Shown: one piece after another, positions 18,076-27,023 of the stretch
How positions within the stretch are numbered: position 1 is the stretch's first letter
Layout of the letters: every line of letters starts with the position of its first letter
Source of the DNA: Rhizobium sp. 007
Lineage (GTDB): Bacteria; Pseudomonadota; Alphaproteobacteria; Rhizobiales; Rhizobiaceae
DNA length: 64,000 nucleotides
Direction: 5' to 3'
NCBI RefSeq assembly: GCF_015353075.1
Contig: NZ_CP064188.1
Coordinates: 1,860,001-1,924,000 of the forward strand
Translations under genes and position numbers: made by a program
The notes under the pieces: model-generated
Databases searched by the model: none
The model's input: the letters and a program-made list of their open reading frames with translations, nothing else
What the model was told of the DNA's origin: nothing

Positions 18076-19620
18076 CTAGTGCGCGACCACGGCTTCGCCG
18101 GAGGCTGCCATGATCTTTTCCTTGGTGACGTCCGAGCCAAACTCGGCCGATATCCTGCCGCGGTGCATAACGACGATGCGGTGCGCGATGCTCAGGCATT
18201 CATTGACTTCGGATGTCGAATAGATGACCGCCAGTCCCTGCTTGGCGCGCTCCGCGAGCAGCTTGAACACTTCGGCCTTGGCGCCGATATCGATCCCGCG
18301 GCTCGGCTCGTCGAGCAGGATCACCTTCGGCTGGGTTGCCAGCATCTTGCCGATGACGACCTTCTGCTGGTTGCCGCCGGACAGCGAACCGATAGCTGCC
18401 GCGCCGCCATCGGTCTTCACATGCACCCGGCGGATCGCATCGTTGACGAGATCGCGCTCCCGGTGGCCGGAGGTGAACAGCCCCTTCGTAAAGGCGCCGA
18501 TGCTCGCAAGCGACAGATTGGATCCGACCGTCATCGTCTGGACCAGGCCATCGCGCTGGCGATCTTCGGGTACAAGGACGAGACCGCCGGCGATGCGTCC
18601 GGCGATGCTGAGCCCGCCGACGTCCTGTCCTTCGAGCAGAACCTTGCCGCCGTTCGAACGCAGGCGACCGGCGATGCATTCAAGGAGTTCGGTCCGCCCG
18701 GCCCCCATCAGCCCGTATATGCAGACGACCTCGCCGGTGCGCACCTGCAGCGATAGGCGGTCGACCGCATTATAGGCAGCGCCGGAAGGACCGGGAACAC
18801 TCAGGTTTTCGATGGAAAGCGCCACTGCGCCGAACTGATGGCCTTGCGGTGGATTGCCAAGGTCAAAGTTATCGCCGACCATGTTGCGGACGATCCATTC
18901 GAGGTCGATATCCTTGCGCTCCGCATAGGCCGTCATGTTCCCGTCGCGGAGGACAACGGCGTGGTGGGTGATCTGCAGGGCCTCTTCCAGATGATGCGAG
19001 ATGTAGACGATCGAGACGCCGCGGCTGGTTAGGTCGTGGATGACCTTGAAGAGCACTTCCACTTCGGTGGCACTCAAAGCCGAAGTCGGTTCGTCCATGA
19101 TGAGGATACGCGAATTGATAGAAAGGGCGCGCGCGATCTCGACGATCTGCTGCTGGCCGAGGCGGAGATCCTCGACACGCGTCAGCGGATCGATGTCTTC
19201 CTCGAGCTCTTCCATGAGCGCACGTGTCTGGCGCTCTTCCTCGGCGAAGTCGACAACCCCACCCTTGATGATCTCTCGACCCATGAAGATGTTGTCACGG
19301 ACGCTGAGATTGGGTGCCAGGCTGAGCTCCTGGTGAATGATAGAAATCCCGCACCCGCGCGCATGGGTCGACGATGCAAAGCTGACAGGCGAGCCGTCGA
19401 GGATGATCTCGCCGGAACTCGGCTGCACGACCCCCGAAAGGATTTTCATCAAAGTCGACTTGCCCGCGCCGTTCTCTCCGAACAGAGTCGTGACCTGGCC
19501 GCGGTGGATGTCAAAGTTCACTCCTTTCAGGGCGTGAACATTGCCATAGGACTTGGCGATGTTGCGAGCGGCAAGAACGACCTCGCCCCGGCTTCCGGAG
19601 TTGCATAGCGGCTGGCTCAT
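18076..19620 (-). CDS. eryE: Erythritol-type ABC transporter ATP-binding protein
   Basis: A 514-residue double ATPase of the RbsA/MglA family. The first half has Walker A GENGAGKST at residues 48-56, signature LRLGQQQIVEIARAL and Walker B ILIMDEPTSALS. The second half has the degenerate GLMGAGRTEL, signature LSGGNQQKVVIGKML and Walker B VILLDEPSRGIDIG. It starts at 19620 with an ATGA overlap with the DUF2291 gene upstream, so the two are translationally coupled. Confidence 0.9.
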   Translation of the reverse strand: MSQPLCNSGSRGEVVLAARNIAKSYGNVHALKGVNFDIHRGQVTTLFGENGAGKSTLMKILSGVVQPSSGEIILDGSPVSFASSTHARGCGISIIHQELSLAPNLSVRDNIFMGREIIKGGVVDFAEEERQTRALMEELEEDIDPLTRVEDLRLGQQQIVEIARALSINSRILIMDEPTSALSATEVEVLFKVIHDLTSRGVSIVYISHHLEEALQITHHAVVLRDGNMTAYAERKDIDLEWIVRNMVGDNFDLGNPPQGHQFGAVALSIENLSVPGPSGAAYNAVDRLSLQVRTGEVVCIYGLMGAGRTELLECIAGRLRSNGGKVLLEGQDVGGLSIAGRIAGGLVLVPEDRQRDGLVQTMTVGSNLSLASIGAFTKGLFTSGHRERDLVNDAIRRVHVKTDGGAAAIGSLSGGNQQKVVIGKMLATQPKVILLDEPSRGIDIGAKAEVFKLLAERAKQGLAVIYSTSEVNECLSIAHRIVVMHRGRISAEFGSDVTKEKIMAASGEAVVAH

Positions 19621-20273
19621 TTGACCTCGACCTTCACCGGCGTGACGAGCCAGTTCTTCGGGTTGATGAGCTTGAAGACACCCACCACGGTCGCCGTCTT
19701 TCCATCCAGCGTGTCAGGATCGAGGCCTGCAAAGACCGTCTTCTTCATCTCGTTGTTGATGGCCGAACCGGCATCCTGATACTGGATCTGGTTGGTAAAC
19801 TGCCCGAATTCGATGGTTCCGGTCGCGTCACGGAGGTCCGTGCCATTGACCGCAGGACCGGTCTGGACACGGACCACCGTCTCGGGAGGCAACCCATCGA
19901 CTTTTATCTCGCTAATATTCGCCTTGCGGGCGCCGAAGACACCCGTCAGCGTAACCGGAATCACCGGTCCGGTGCTCGTCGCAGTGCCGTATTTTTCGGC
20001 GGCTGCCTTCTTGTCGGCAGCGATTGCGGCCGCAAGCTCGGCGACCGCAACGGCCCGATCCTCGACATTCGCCTTAATTTTCGGGAACTGGTCCGCGCCG
20101 AAAGTCTCCGCGGAAAATGCCTGTTGGCGGACATCGTTGGCGGAGCCGATCTTGACGACCGTGGTATCGAGCGCAATCGCTCCAACGACGATGACGGCAA
20201 GCGCCGCGCTTGCGATGAGCTTGAAATTGCCGCTGCTCGGCTTTGATGCTGCATAATCAGGCGGTGTACTCAT
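19617..20273 (-). CDS. DUF2291 family membrane-anchored periplasmic protein
   Basis: A 218-residue protein with one N-terminal membrane anchor (FKLIASAALAVIVVGAIAL) and a periplasmic domain typical of DUF2291: AFSAETFGADQFPKIKANV, TLTGVFGARKANISEIKV and IEFGQFTNQIQYQDAGSAIN. The family is known mainly as companions of ribose-type transporters, without a demonstrated function. It is the first gene of the eryEFG operon and overlaps eryE by four bases. An accessory role in uptake, such as helping binding-protein docking, is an inference. The ATG at 20273 is chosen because the upstream extension is not protein-like. Confidence 0.85.
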   Translation of the reverse strand: MSTPPDYAASKPSSGNFKLIASAALAVIVVGAIALDTTVVKIGSANDVRQQAFSAETFGADQFPKIKANVEDRAVAVAELAAAIAADKKAAAEKYGTATSTGPVIPVTLTGVFGARKANISEIKVDGLPPETVVRVQTGPAVNGTDLRDATGTIEFGQFTNQIQYQDAGSAINNEMKKTVFAGLDPDTLDGKTATVVGVFKLINPKNWLVTPVKVEVK

Positions 20274-21009
20274 GTCCGGACGGCCTTTGACTTGAATGGC
20301 GAGGAAAGAAGGGCGAGCGCGGCAGCAATCGCAGACCGGCGGACCCGTTGTGCCGCACCAGAGCAAAAAATCGGCGGATCACCGGCAGGACCGCAACCGT
20401 GGACAAAAATCCTCATTGGGAAGCCTCCTCAGCAAGACCGGCGACTGTCTCCTCCAACCACCTGGACCTGCAGCTCTCGATCCGGAAGCGCACCTCCGTG
20501 ATAGCACTATGTTATTTACGTCGCAAACGATGTTATAAATTTCGACACATGTCAACGGCCACTTGATGAGAACCTGAGCAAAAACGCGTGACTTCGCGTT
20601 CAGTTTTTCCCGCTGCAGCGCGGAATAATTGGAAGCAAACGCACAAACTTTCCTCTACGCTTCGTACCCGGCAGAGGCATATAACTCGCTGTACAGATTG
20701 CGTATTATTCAGATCCGGCGCGGCGGAGACTGGCGATGATGACGTTGCGGCCCATCACTTCGCAAGCGGCTTTCTACACTCTTATGCGATTTATTCTAGC
20801 TGAAAAAAATTTCAATGCCAGCAAAATCTTACTAGCCTTATGGTATCTTTATGTTATGTTTCGCAACGAGGGCCTGTCGGAGGTTCGGCCACATATTCCA
20901 TCCAGGATTTTCAAAAGGCAGAGCAGCTTGCCGCAGGCCAGAAGGACCGAAGTAGTTGGCAGCCGGATGCCGAATCCCCAACGAATCTTGCCGATCGGGA
21001 GGACTTCAG
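20274..21009. promoter_or_regulatory. Divergent control region of the erythritol operons
   Basis: About 740 bases separate the divergent eryEFG and eryABCD operons. The stretches 20505-20545 and 20790-20870 are AT-rich. The heptamer ATGTTAT occurs at 20509, 20530 (exactly 21 bases later) and 20851; the first and third are each followed within 15 bases by CGCAA. These are plausible sites for EryD or a DeoR protein, and the AT-rich parts probably hold the promoters. No protein gene is supported here. Confidence 0.5.
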
Positions 21010-21084
21010 ATGAATTGGACGCGCATAACAGCCGCCGAGGCGCTCGCAATAGAGGCGGGATGGTCCTGCGATGACATCGACTGA
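21010..21084 (+). CDS. Possible short leader ORF overlapping the eryA start
   Basis: A 24-codon frame starts at 21010 behind a good ribosome-binding site (GGGAGGA at 20998-21004) and ends at 21084, 14 bases inside eryA in another frame. The peptide begins MNWTRIT and ends DDID. EryA's own ribosome-binding site is weak by comparison, so translation of this frame could feed ribosomes to eryA. It may instead be the remnant of a larger gene. Confidence 0.4.
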   Translation: MNWTRITAAEALAIEAGWSCDDID

Positions 21085-22645
21085 GAAGATCATCATCGGG
21101 ATAGATGCCGGTACCTCCGTCATCAAGGCGGTGGCCTTTGATCTGTCCGGACGCCAGATCGCCACGGCCTCCGTACGCAACAGATACACGACGGGAGACG
21201 ACGGCTCCGCAACGCAGTCGCTGGGTCAGACTTGGCTTGATTGCGCCAGTGCATTACGTGGCCTCGGAGAAAAAATACCCAATCTCGCATCACGCACCGC
21301 AGCCGTCGCGGTCACCGGCCAGGGCGACGGCACCTGGCTCGTCGGCCGCGGCAATACGCCGGTCGCTGATGCCTGGCTATGGCTCGATGCGCGCGCCGCA
21401 CCGACCGTCACGTCGCTTGCCGGCGGAAATGAGAACCGTGCCCGCTTCGAGGCAACGGGCACCGGCCTCAACACTTGCCAGCAGGGTGCGCAACTCGCCC
21501 ATATGGATCGCTTCACACCGGACCTTCTCGACCGAGCGGAGACGGCGTTGCACTGCAAGGACTGGCTTTATCTCAACCTGACAACCGTGCGAGCGACCGA
21601 TCCGTCCGAAGCGAGCTTTACCTTCGGCAACTTCCGGACGCGGCAATATGATGCGGTGGTGATCGATGCGCTCGGCCTGAGCCATAGACGGGCGCTTCTG
21701 CCTGAAATCATCGACGGCACCTCGATCAGTCACCCGCTGACGTCCGAGGCGGCGAGGGCCTGCGGACTTCTTGCCGGTACGCCGGTCTGCCTTGGTTATG
21801 TGGACATGGCGATGACGGCGCTCGGTGCAGGCGTGCGCAGCGGCGCTCGCAATGCCGCCTGCTCGACGATCGGCTCGACGGGCGTGCACATGCGTGCCAA
21901 GCCCGTTGCTGACGTTCAGCTCAATCATGAGGGAACGGGCTATGTGATCGCCCTGCCCATCCCCGGTATCGTCACCCAGGTCCAGACCAACATGGGCGCT
22001 ACGATCAACATCGACTGGATCCTGGACGTCGCCGCCTACTTGATGGCCGAGGCGGGCAAGCCTGCTTCGCATGCAGACCTGATTGCGCGCATCGACGGCT
22101 GGTTTGCGGAAAGCCGGCCGGGTTCGGTGCTTTACCATCCCTACATCTCCGAAGCTGGGGAACGTGGGCCCTTCGTCAACGCCAATGCGCGCGCGGGCTT
22201 CACGGGGCTTTCTACGCGCCACGGCTTCCCCGACCTGCTGCGCAGTGTGGTCGAAGGGTTGGGGCTTGCCACCCGCGATTGCTACGCGGCAATGGGCGCG
22301 ATGCCCGAAGAGTTGCGGGTCACGGGCGGCGCAACACGCTCGCTCGCCCTTCGCCGTTCACTCTCGGCCGCCGTTAACGCACCGATCCGCCAGTCGCGCC
22401 GCGATGAGACGGGGGCCGCCGGCGTGGCGATGATGGCCGCGGTGGCCGTCGGCGTCTATTCCAGCATGGACGAATGCATTGCCGACTGGGTGACGCCGCT
22501 GCTCGGCGACGCGGAGATTCCGGATGTAAACGAGGCTGCCCGGTTCGACCGGCTATTTTCCGCCTACACCGATGTGCGCCAGGCAATGGCGCCTGCGTGG
22601 GGCAAGCTCGCCCGAGCCGCAACGACATCGCCGGTAGGCGAGTAA
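21071..22645 (+). CDS. eryA: Erythritol kinase
   Basis: A 524-residue FGGY-family kinase, expected to phosphorylate erythritol to L-erythritol 4-phosphate as the first step of catabolism. The N-terminal loop is GIDAGTSVIKAVAFD. VAVTGQGDGTWL lies near residue 80 and the C-terminal ATP-site motif is ELRVTGGATRSLALRRSL. It is followed by eryB, eryC and eryD in the order known from Brucella and rhizobia, and it is divergent from the eryEFG transporter. Length agrees with EryA. An overlapping short leader frame precedes it. Confidence 0.92.
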   Translation: MTSTEKIIIGIDAGTSVIKAVAFDLSGRQIATASVRNRYTTGDDGSATQSLGQTWLDCASALRGLGEKIPNLASRTAAVAVTGQGDGTWLVGRGNTPVADAWLWLDARAAPTVTSLAGGNENRARFEATGTGLNTCQQGAQLAHMDRFTPDLLDRAETALHCKDWLYLNLTTVRATDPSEASFTFGNFRTRQYDAVVIDALGLSHRRALLPEIIDGTSISHPLTSEAARACGLLAGTPVCLGYVDMAMTALGAGVRSGARNAACSTIGSTGVHMRAKPVADVQLNHEGTGYVIALPIPGIVTQVQTNMGATINIDWILDVAAYLMAEAGKPASHADLIARIDGWFAESRPGSVLYHPYISEAGERGPFVNANARAGFTGLSTRHGFPDLLRSVVEGLGLATRDCYAAMGAMPEELRVTGGATRSLALRRSLSAAVNAPIRQSRRDETGAAGVAMMAAVAVGVYSSMDECIADWVTPLLGDAEIPDVNEAARFDRLFSAYTDVRQAMAPAWGKLARAATTSPVGE

Positions 22646-22683
22646 ATCAAGTTTTGATGCAGCAGGCATCGAAGGAGCATGAC

Positions 22684-24195
22684 ATGACTGAACCCGACCT
22701 CCTGGATCTCTTCGTCATCGGCGGAGGCATCAATGGCGCGGGAATCGCACGCGATGCTGCGGGCCGCGGGCTGAAAGTCGCGCTGTGCGATAAGGACGAT
22801 TTGGCACAGGGAACCTCGTCTCGTTCGGGCAAACTGGTGCATGGCGGTCTGCGTTATCTCGAATACTACGAATTCCGCCTGGTGCGCGAGGCGCTGATCG
22901 AGCGTGAAGTGTTGCTCAATGCCGCGCCGCATATCATCTGGCCGATGCGCTTCGTCCTGCCGCACAGCCCGCAGGATCGTCCGGCGTGGCTCGTGCGGCT
23001 CGGCCTGTTCCTTTACGATCACCTTGGCGGCCGCAAAAAGCTGCCGGGGACACGCACGCTCAATCTGCTGCGCGATCCGGAGGGAACCCCGATCCTCGAT
23101 CAATACACGCGCGGCTTCGAGTATTCCGATTGCTGGGTCGATGACGCCCGCCTCGTGATCCTGAATGCGGTCAGCGCGGCGGAAAAGGGCGCTACTATTC
23201 TCACTCGATCGGCAGCAATCTCGGCGCGTCGTGAGAGCGGCAGCTGGATCGTTACGACGAAAAACAGCCTCACCGGAGAGACGCGAACCTTCCGCGCAAA
23301 ATGTCTCGTCAACTGCGCCGGCCCCTGGGTGATGGACATCATCAATCGTGTCACCGGCTCGAACTCCGGCCGCAACGTCCGTCTCGTGAAGGGTAGCCAT
23401 ATCATCGTGCCGAAGTTCTGGGCCGGCTCCAATGCCTATCTGGTCCAGAACCACGACAAGCGCGTCATTTTCATCAACCCCTATGAGGGCGACAAGGCGC
23501 TGATCGGGACGACCGATATCGCCTATGAAGGCCGCGCCGAGGATGTGTCCGCCGACGATGCGGAAATCGAGTATCTGCTGAAGGCGGTCAATCGCTACTT
23601 CAAGGAGAAGCTACGCCGGGAGGATGTGCTGCATAGCTTCTCCGGCGTTCGTCCACTTTTCGACGACGGCAAGGGCAATCCGTCCGCCGTTACCCGCGAC
23701 TATGTCTTCGATCTCGACGAGACGGGCGGCGCTCCTCTGCTCAACGTCTTCGGTGGTAAGATCACCACATTCCGTGAACTTGCCGAACGGGGCATGCAAC
23801 GTCTCAGGCATATTTTTCCGAACATGGGCGGAGACTGGACGGAGAAGGCGCCGTTGCCCGGCGGCGAAATTCCGAATGCCGACTACGAGACCTTCGCCAA
23901 CAGCCTGCGCGATGCCTATCCATGGATGCCGCGCAAGCTCGTGCATCACTACGGCCGTCTCTATGGCGCCCGCACGAAGAATGTGATTGCGGGTGCGACT
24001 GGCATCCAAGGGCTCGGGCGGCATTTCGGCGGGCAGCTTTATGAGGCCGAGGCCCGCTATCTCGTTGCGACGGAATGGGCCGCGACGGCCGAAGACATCC
24101 TCTACCGCCGCACCAAGCATTACCTGCATCTGAGCGAAGCGGAACGTGCAGCCTTTGACGAGTGGTTTGCTTCAATCCGCCTTGCCGCAGCTTGA
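22684..24195 (+). CDS. eryB: Erythritol-phosphate dehydrogenase
   Basis: A 503-residue GlpD-family flavoprotein that oxidises L-erythritol 4-phosphate. The FAD motif is VIGGGINGAGIARDAAGRG near residue 13, followed by SGKLVHGGLRYLE, CLVNCAGPWV and VKGSHIIVPKFW. AAGGAG precedes the ATG at 22684; longer in-frame extensions overlap eryA and are not protein-like. It is 38 bases after eryA and is shorter than the second GlpD-like protein of this window (581 residues), mainly at the C-terminus. Confidence 0.92.
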   Translation: MTEPDLLDLFVIGGGINGAGIARDAAGRGLKVALCDKDDLAQGTSSRSGKLVHGGLRYLEYYEFRLVREALIEREVLLNAAPHIIWPMRFVLPHSPQDRPAWLVRLGLFLYDHLGGRKKLPGTRTLNLLRDPEGTPILDQYTRGFEYSDCWVDDARLVILNAVSAAEKGATILTRSAAISARRESGSWIVTTKNSLTGETRTFRAKCLVNCAGPWVMDIINRVTGSNSGRNVRLVKGSHIIVPKFWAGSNAYLVQNHDKRVIFINPYEGDKALIGTTDIAYEGRAEDVSADDAEIEYLLKAVNRYFKEKLRREDVLHSFSGVRPLFDDGKGNPSAVTRDYVFDLDETGGAPLLNVFGGKITTFRELAERGMQRLRHIFPNMGGDWTEKAPLPGGEIPNADYETFANSLRDAYPWMPRKLVHHYGRLYGARTKNVIAGATGIQGLGRHFGGQLYEAEARYLVATEWAATAEDILYRRTKHYLHLSEAERAAFDEWFASIRLAAA

Positions 24196-24206
24196 AGGAT
24201 ATTGCC

Positions 24207-25139
24207 ATGCCGCTGACCCTTTCGCTCAATACCAATCCACTCGTGAACCGCTTCGCAGACCCCGACGACCTCATCGAGACGGTCGCGCGAGACTTGAGGA
24301 TCCGCGACCTCCAGCTGACCCACGAATTCATCAATCCGAGCTGGCAGGCGCCCGTGATCCGCCGTCTGGCGCGCACGATGAACGCCGCGCTGAAGCGCAC
24401 GGGTGTGCGGATCACATCAGGCATGACGGGGCCCTATGGTCGCCTCAACCACTTCGGACATCCAGATGCCGATGTGCGCCGCTATTACATTGAATGGTTC
24501 AAGACTTTTGCCGACATCACCGCCGATCTCGGCGGCCACTCCGTCGGAACGCAGTTTGCAATCTTCACCTACAAGGACTTCGACGATCCGGTCAGACGCG
24601 AGGAACTGGTCAAGATCGCGATCGACTGCTGGGCCGAGATAGCCGACCACGCACGCGCCGCAGGCCTTTCCTGCATCTTCTGGGAACCGATGAGCATCGG
24701 TCGCGAGTTCGGAGAGACGATTGCCGCATGCCTGTCGCTGCAAAAGCGGCTGGCAGCCGCCGGATTGGCCATCCCGATGTGGATGATGGCGGATATCGAT
24801 CATGGCGACATCACCTCCCCCAACCCCGATGACTACAACCCCTATGCCTGGGCACGCGCCGTCCCGCCGGTATCGCCGATCATCCACATCAAGCAGAGCC
24901 TGATGGACAAGGGCGGACACCGGCCCTTTACTGCAGAATTCAATGCTAAGGGCCGCATTCAGCCCGCGCCTCTGCTCCAGGCACTTGCCGAAGGTGGGGC
25001 GAAGGACAATGAAATTTGCCTGGAACTCTCCTTCAAGGAACGCGAGCCGAACGATCGTCAGGTCATCCCGCAGATCGCCGAAAGCGTCGCCTTCTGGGCG
25101 CCGCATATCGATACTGGCGTCGCCGACTTGAACATCTAA
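24207..25139 (+). CDS. eryC: Tetrulose-phosphate isomerase EryC
   Basis: A 310-residue TIM-barrel sugar-phosphate isomerase/epimerase. In Brucella, EryC, EryH and EryI together convert the oxidation product of erythritol phosphate to D-erythrose 4-phosphate; this protein matches EryC in length and position. Visible barrel motifs include NHFGHPDADVRRYYIEWFK, SCIFWEPMSIGREFG, WMMADIDHGD and EICLELSFKE, which supply acidic metal ligands. The ATG at 24207 is preceded by GAAGGAT. Eleven bases separate it from eryB. Confidence 0.88.
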   Translation: MPLTLSLNTNPLVNRFADPDDLIETVARDLRIRDLQLTHEFINPSWQAPVIRRLARTMNAALKRTGVRITSGMTGPYGRLNHFGHPDADVRRYYIEWFKTFADITADLGGHSVGTQFAIFTYKDFDDPVRREELVKIAIDCWAEIADHARAAGLSCIFWEPMSIGREFGETIAACLSLQKRLAAAGLAIPMWMMADIDHGDITSPNPDDYNPYAWARAVPPVSPIIHIKQSLMDKGGHRPFTAEFNAKGRIQPAPLLQALAEGGAKDNEICLELSFKEREPNDRQVIPQIAESVAFWAPHIDTGVADLNI

Positions 25140-25211
25140 GGCGGGCATCTTTAAAAGGCAGCACTGCGATGCGGCGGAATCGCCGCCTGTGACATTCGAA
25201 AGGGAACCGTG

Positions 25212-26147
25212 ATGACGGACGCCGATGATACGCTGGCCGTGCGTGCTGCCTGGCTTCACTATGCGGGCGGGCTAACGCAGTCCGACGTCGCCCGGCGCCT
25301 CGGCGTGCCATCGGTAAAGGCGCATCGCCTGATCGCGAGAGCGGTTGCCGATGGCGTCGTCAAAGTCACCATCGACGGGGATATCGTCGAATGCGTCGAG
25401 CTGGAGATGCGGCTTTCCGAACGGTTCGGGCTCCAATATTGCGAGGTCGCACCCGATCTCGGCGAGGAAGGCTTACCGCTTCGCGCTCTCGGCCATGCAG
25501 GCGCCGGCTATCTCAAGCGCGAGATCGAGCGCGGCGACAATACGGTCATCGGCCTTGGTCACGGCCGCACGCTTTCCGCCGCCGTCCAGTATATGCCGAG
25601 GGTGAACGCGAAGAGCCTGCGCTTCGTCTCGTTGCTTGGCGGCCTGACACGAAACTACGGCGCCAATCCCTATGACGTGATGCACCGTATCGCCGAAAAG
25701 ACCGGTACCCATGCCTATGTCATGCCGGTTCCCTTCTTCGCCAATACCGGCGAGGACCGCGAAGTGTTGAAGGCGCAGCGTGCCGTCAAAGAAGTCTTCG
25801 ATCTGGCCAACAACGCCGATCTGAAGCTCGTTGGCCTGGGGACTGTCGATGCAGAGGCGCAGCTTGTTTTGTCCGGTGTGGTTGAGCCCCGTGAAATGGA
25901 GGACATTGCCGCCGCAGGCGGTGTGGGCGAAATCCTCGGGCACTTTTTCGACGCCGACGGCCACATCCTTGAGACGACGCTAACAGCGCGCACGCTCTCC
26001 GCGTCATTCCCCAAAACCACGAGCGAGCGGCTTGTGGCGCTGGCGGGTGGACAGGCGAAGGTGCCGGCCATCCGGGCAATTCTCAACAGCCGCCGCCTTT
26101 TCGGGCTTATAACGGACGAGCGAACCGCGCAGGCACTGTTGGAGTAG
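25212..26147 (+). CDS. eryD: SorC-family erythritol regulator EryD
   Basis: A 311-residue SorC/DeoR-superfamily regulator. The N-terminal helix-turn-helix reads LTQSDVARRLGVPSVKAHRL. The large C-terminal sugar-binding domain follows (DNTVIGLGHGRTLSAAVQYM, RFVSLLGGLTRN, ADLKLVGLGTVDAEAQL). In Brucella EryD represses the ery operon and is relieved by erythritol. An adjacent GTG at 25209 could also serve; AAAGGGA upstream fits either. It is the last gene of the eryABCD operon, 72 bases after eryC. Confidence 0.9.
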   Translation: MTDADDTLAVRAAWLHYAGGLTQSDVARRLGVPSVKAHRLIARAVADGVVKVTIDGDIVECVELEMRLSERFGLQYCEVAPDLGEEGLPLRALGHAGAGYLKREIERGDNTVIGLGHGRTLSAAVQYMPRVNAKSLRFVSLLGGLTRNYGANPYDVMHRIAEKTGTHAYVMPVPFFANTGEDREVLKAQRAVKEVFDLANNADLKLVGLGTVDAEAQLVLSGVVEPREMEDIAAAGGVGEILGHFFDADGHILETTLTARTLSASFPKTTSERLVALAGGQAKVPAIRAILNSRRLFGLITDERTAQALLE

Positions 26148-26194
26148 CATATCAAGACAACAAGTTTTCATCGCAAAATAACACAAGTAGTGTT

Positions 26195-26212
26195 GATTAT
26201 CACGAGATAATC
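26195..26212. promoter_or_regulatory. Inverted repeat upstream of the DeoR-tpiB-rpiB operon
   Basis: GATTATC (26195-26201) and GATAATC (26206-26212) are perfect inverted arms around ACGA, in the AT-rich 99-base gap between eryD and the downstream deoR. The site lies 35 bases before the deoR start, well placed for an operator. The binding protein could be the DeoR protein itself or EryD. Confidence 0.5.
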
Positions 26213-26246
26213 GTTATTTTGATATCAAACGAGGGCGGAGACCGGG

Positions 26247-27023
26247 ATGAGGCGGGAAGAGCGGCAGCAGTTGATCGTCAACCTGCTCGTCGAAAACAAG
26301 ACCGTCGATCTCGACGACCTTGCCGATCGCTTCGCCGTGTCGAAGATGACGATCCATCGCGATCTCGACGATCTCGAGCAGGAGGGTGTCCTGCGCAAGG
26401 TTCGGGGGGGCGCGACCATCGATGCCGGAATGCAGTTCGAAAGCGACTTTCGCATTCGCGAGCGCCAGGGCACCGAGGCCAAGCTCGCAATGGCGCAGAC
26501 CGCGCTGGAACTGGTCGAGCCGGGAATGACCGTGATGGTAAACGATGGCTCAATGGCGGCCGTGCTCGGGGAAATGTTGCTGCAGAAGCGTCCGCTGACG
26601 TTGATCACCAACAACGCGGCGATCATGGAGCGGCTGAAAGGCGAAAACGGCATCACGCTGATCGCGCTCGGGGGCATCTATTCGGCGAAGTTCAACGCCT
26701 ATCTCGGCGTCGTCACCGAAGAGGCACTGTCGCGACTAAGGGCCGACATCGGCTTCATTTCCACACCGGCCGTCAGCGGCAGGCTCGCCTACCACATGGA
26801 CGACAACGTCGTGCGCGCCAAGCGGGCGATGATCGCGTCGTCGGCCAGGACCTGCCTCCTGGTCAACCACCAGCGCATTGGCCATACCGCACTGCATGTC
26901 ATGGCGGATCTCGCCGATTTCGACGCCGTTATAACCGACATCGCACCGGATGCTGCTTTCCTGGCGGAATTCGAGCAGGCGGGCATTACGCTCACCATCG
27001 CATCAACGCAGGATCCGACATGA
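26247..27023 (+). CDS. DeoR family regulator of the erythritol locus
   Basis: A 258-residue DeoR-type regulator: helix-turn-helix VDLDDLADRFAVSKMTIHRD, then LRKVRGGATI and a sugar-phosphate sensor domain (MTVMVNDGSMAAVLGEMLL, LITNNAAIMERL). It overlaps the triose-phosphate isomerase start by four bases (ATGA), so it is translationally coupled to tpiB and rpiB. The same deoR-tpi-rpiB order accompanies ery genes in Brucella and rhizobia. The inverted repeat at 26195-26212 is a candidate autoregulatory site. Confidence 0.9.
   Translation: MRREERQQLIVNLLVENKTVDLDDLADRFAVSKMTIHRDLDDLEQEGVLRKVRGGATIDAGMQFESDFRIRERQGTEAKLAMAQTALELVEPGMTVMVNDGSMAAVLGEMLLQKRPLTLITNNAAIMERLKGENGITLIALGGIYSAKFNAYLGVVTEEALSRLRADIGFISTPAVSGRLAYHMDDNVVRAKRAMIASSARTCLLVNHQRIGHTALHVMADLADFDAVITDIAPDAAFLAEFEQAGITLTIASTQDPT

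Noticed and set aside
20736..21074. A 112-codon plus-strand frame in the erythritol control region.
   Set aside because: It spans AT-rich promoter-like DNA and ends in shadow-like residues; there is no ribosome-binding site.
26219..27019. A long plus-strand frame that reads into tpiB and would extend it by about 267 residues.
   Set aside because: The extension overlaps the deoR coding sequence in another frame and has arginine-rich shadow composition. The ATG at 27020 gives the normal enzyme.
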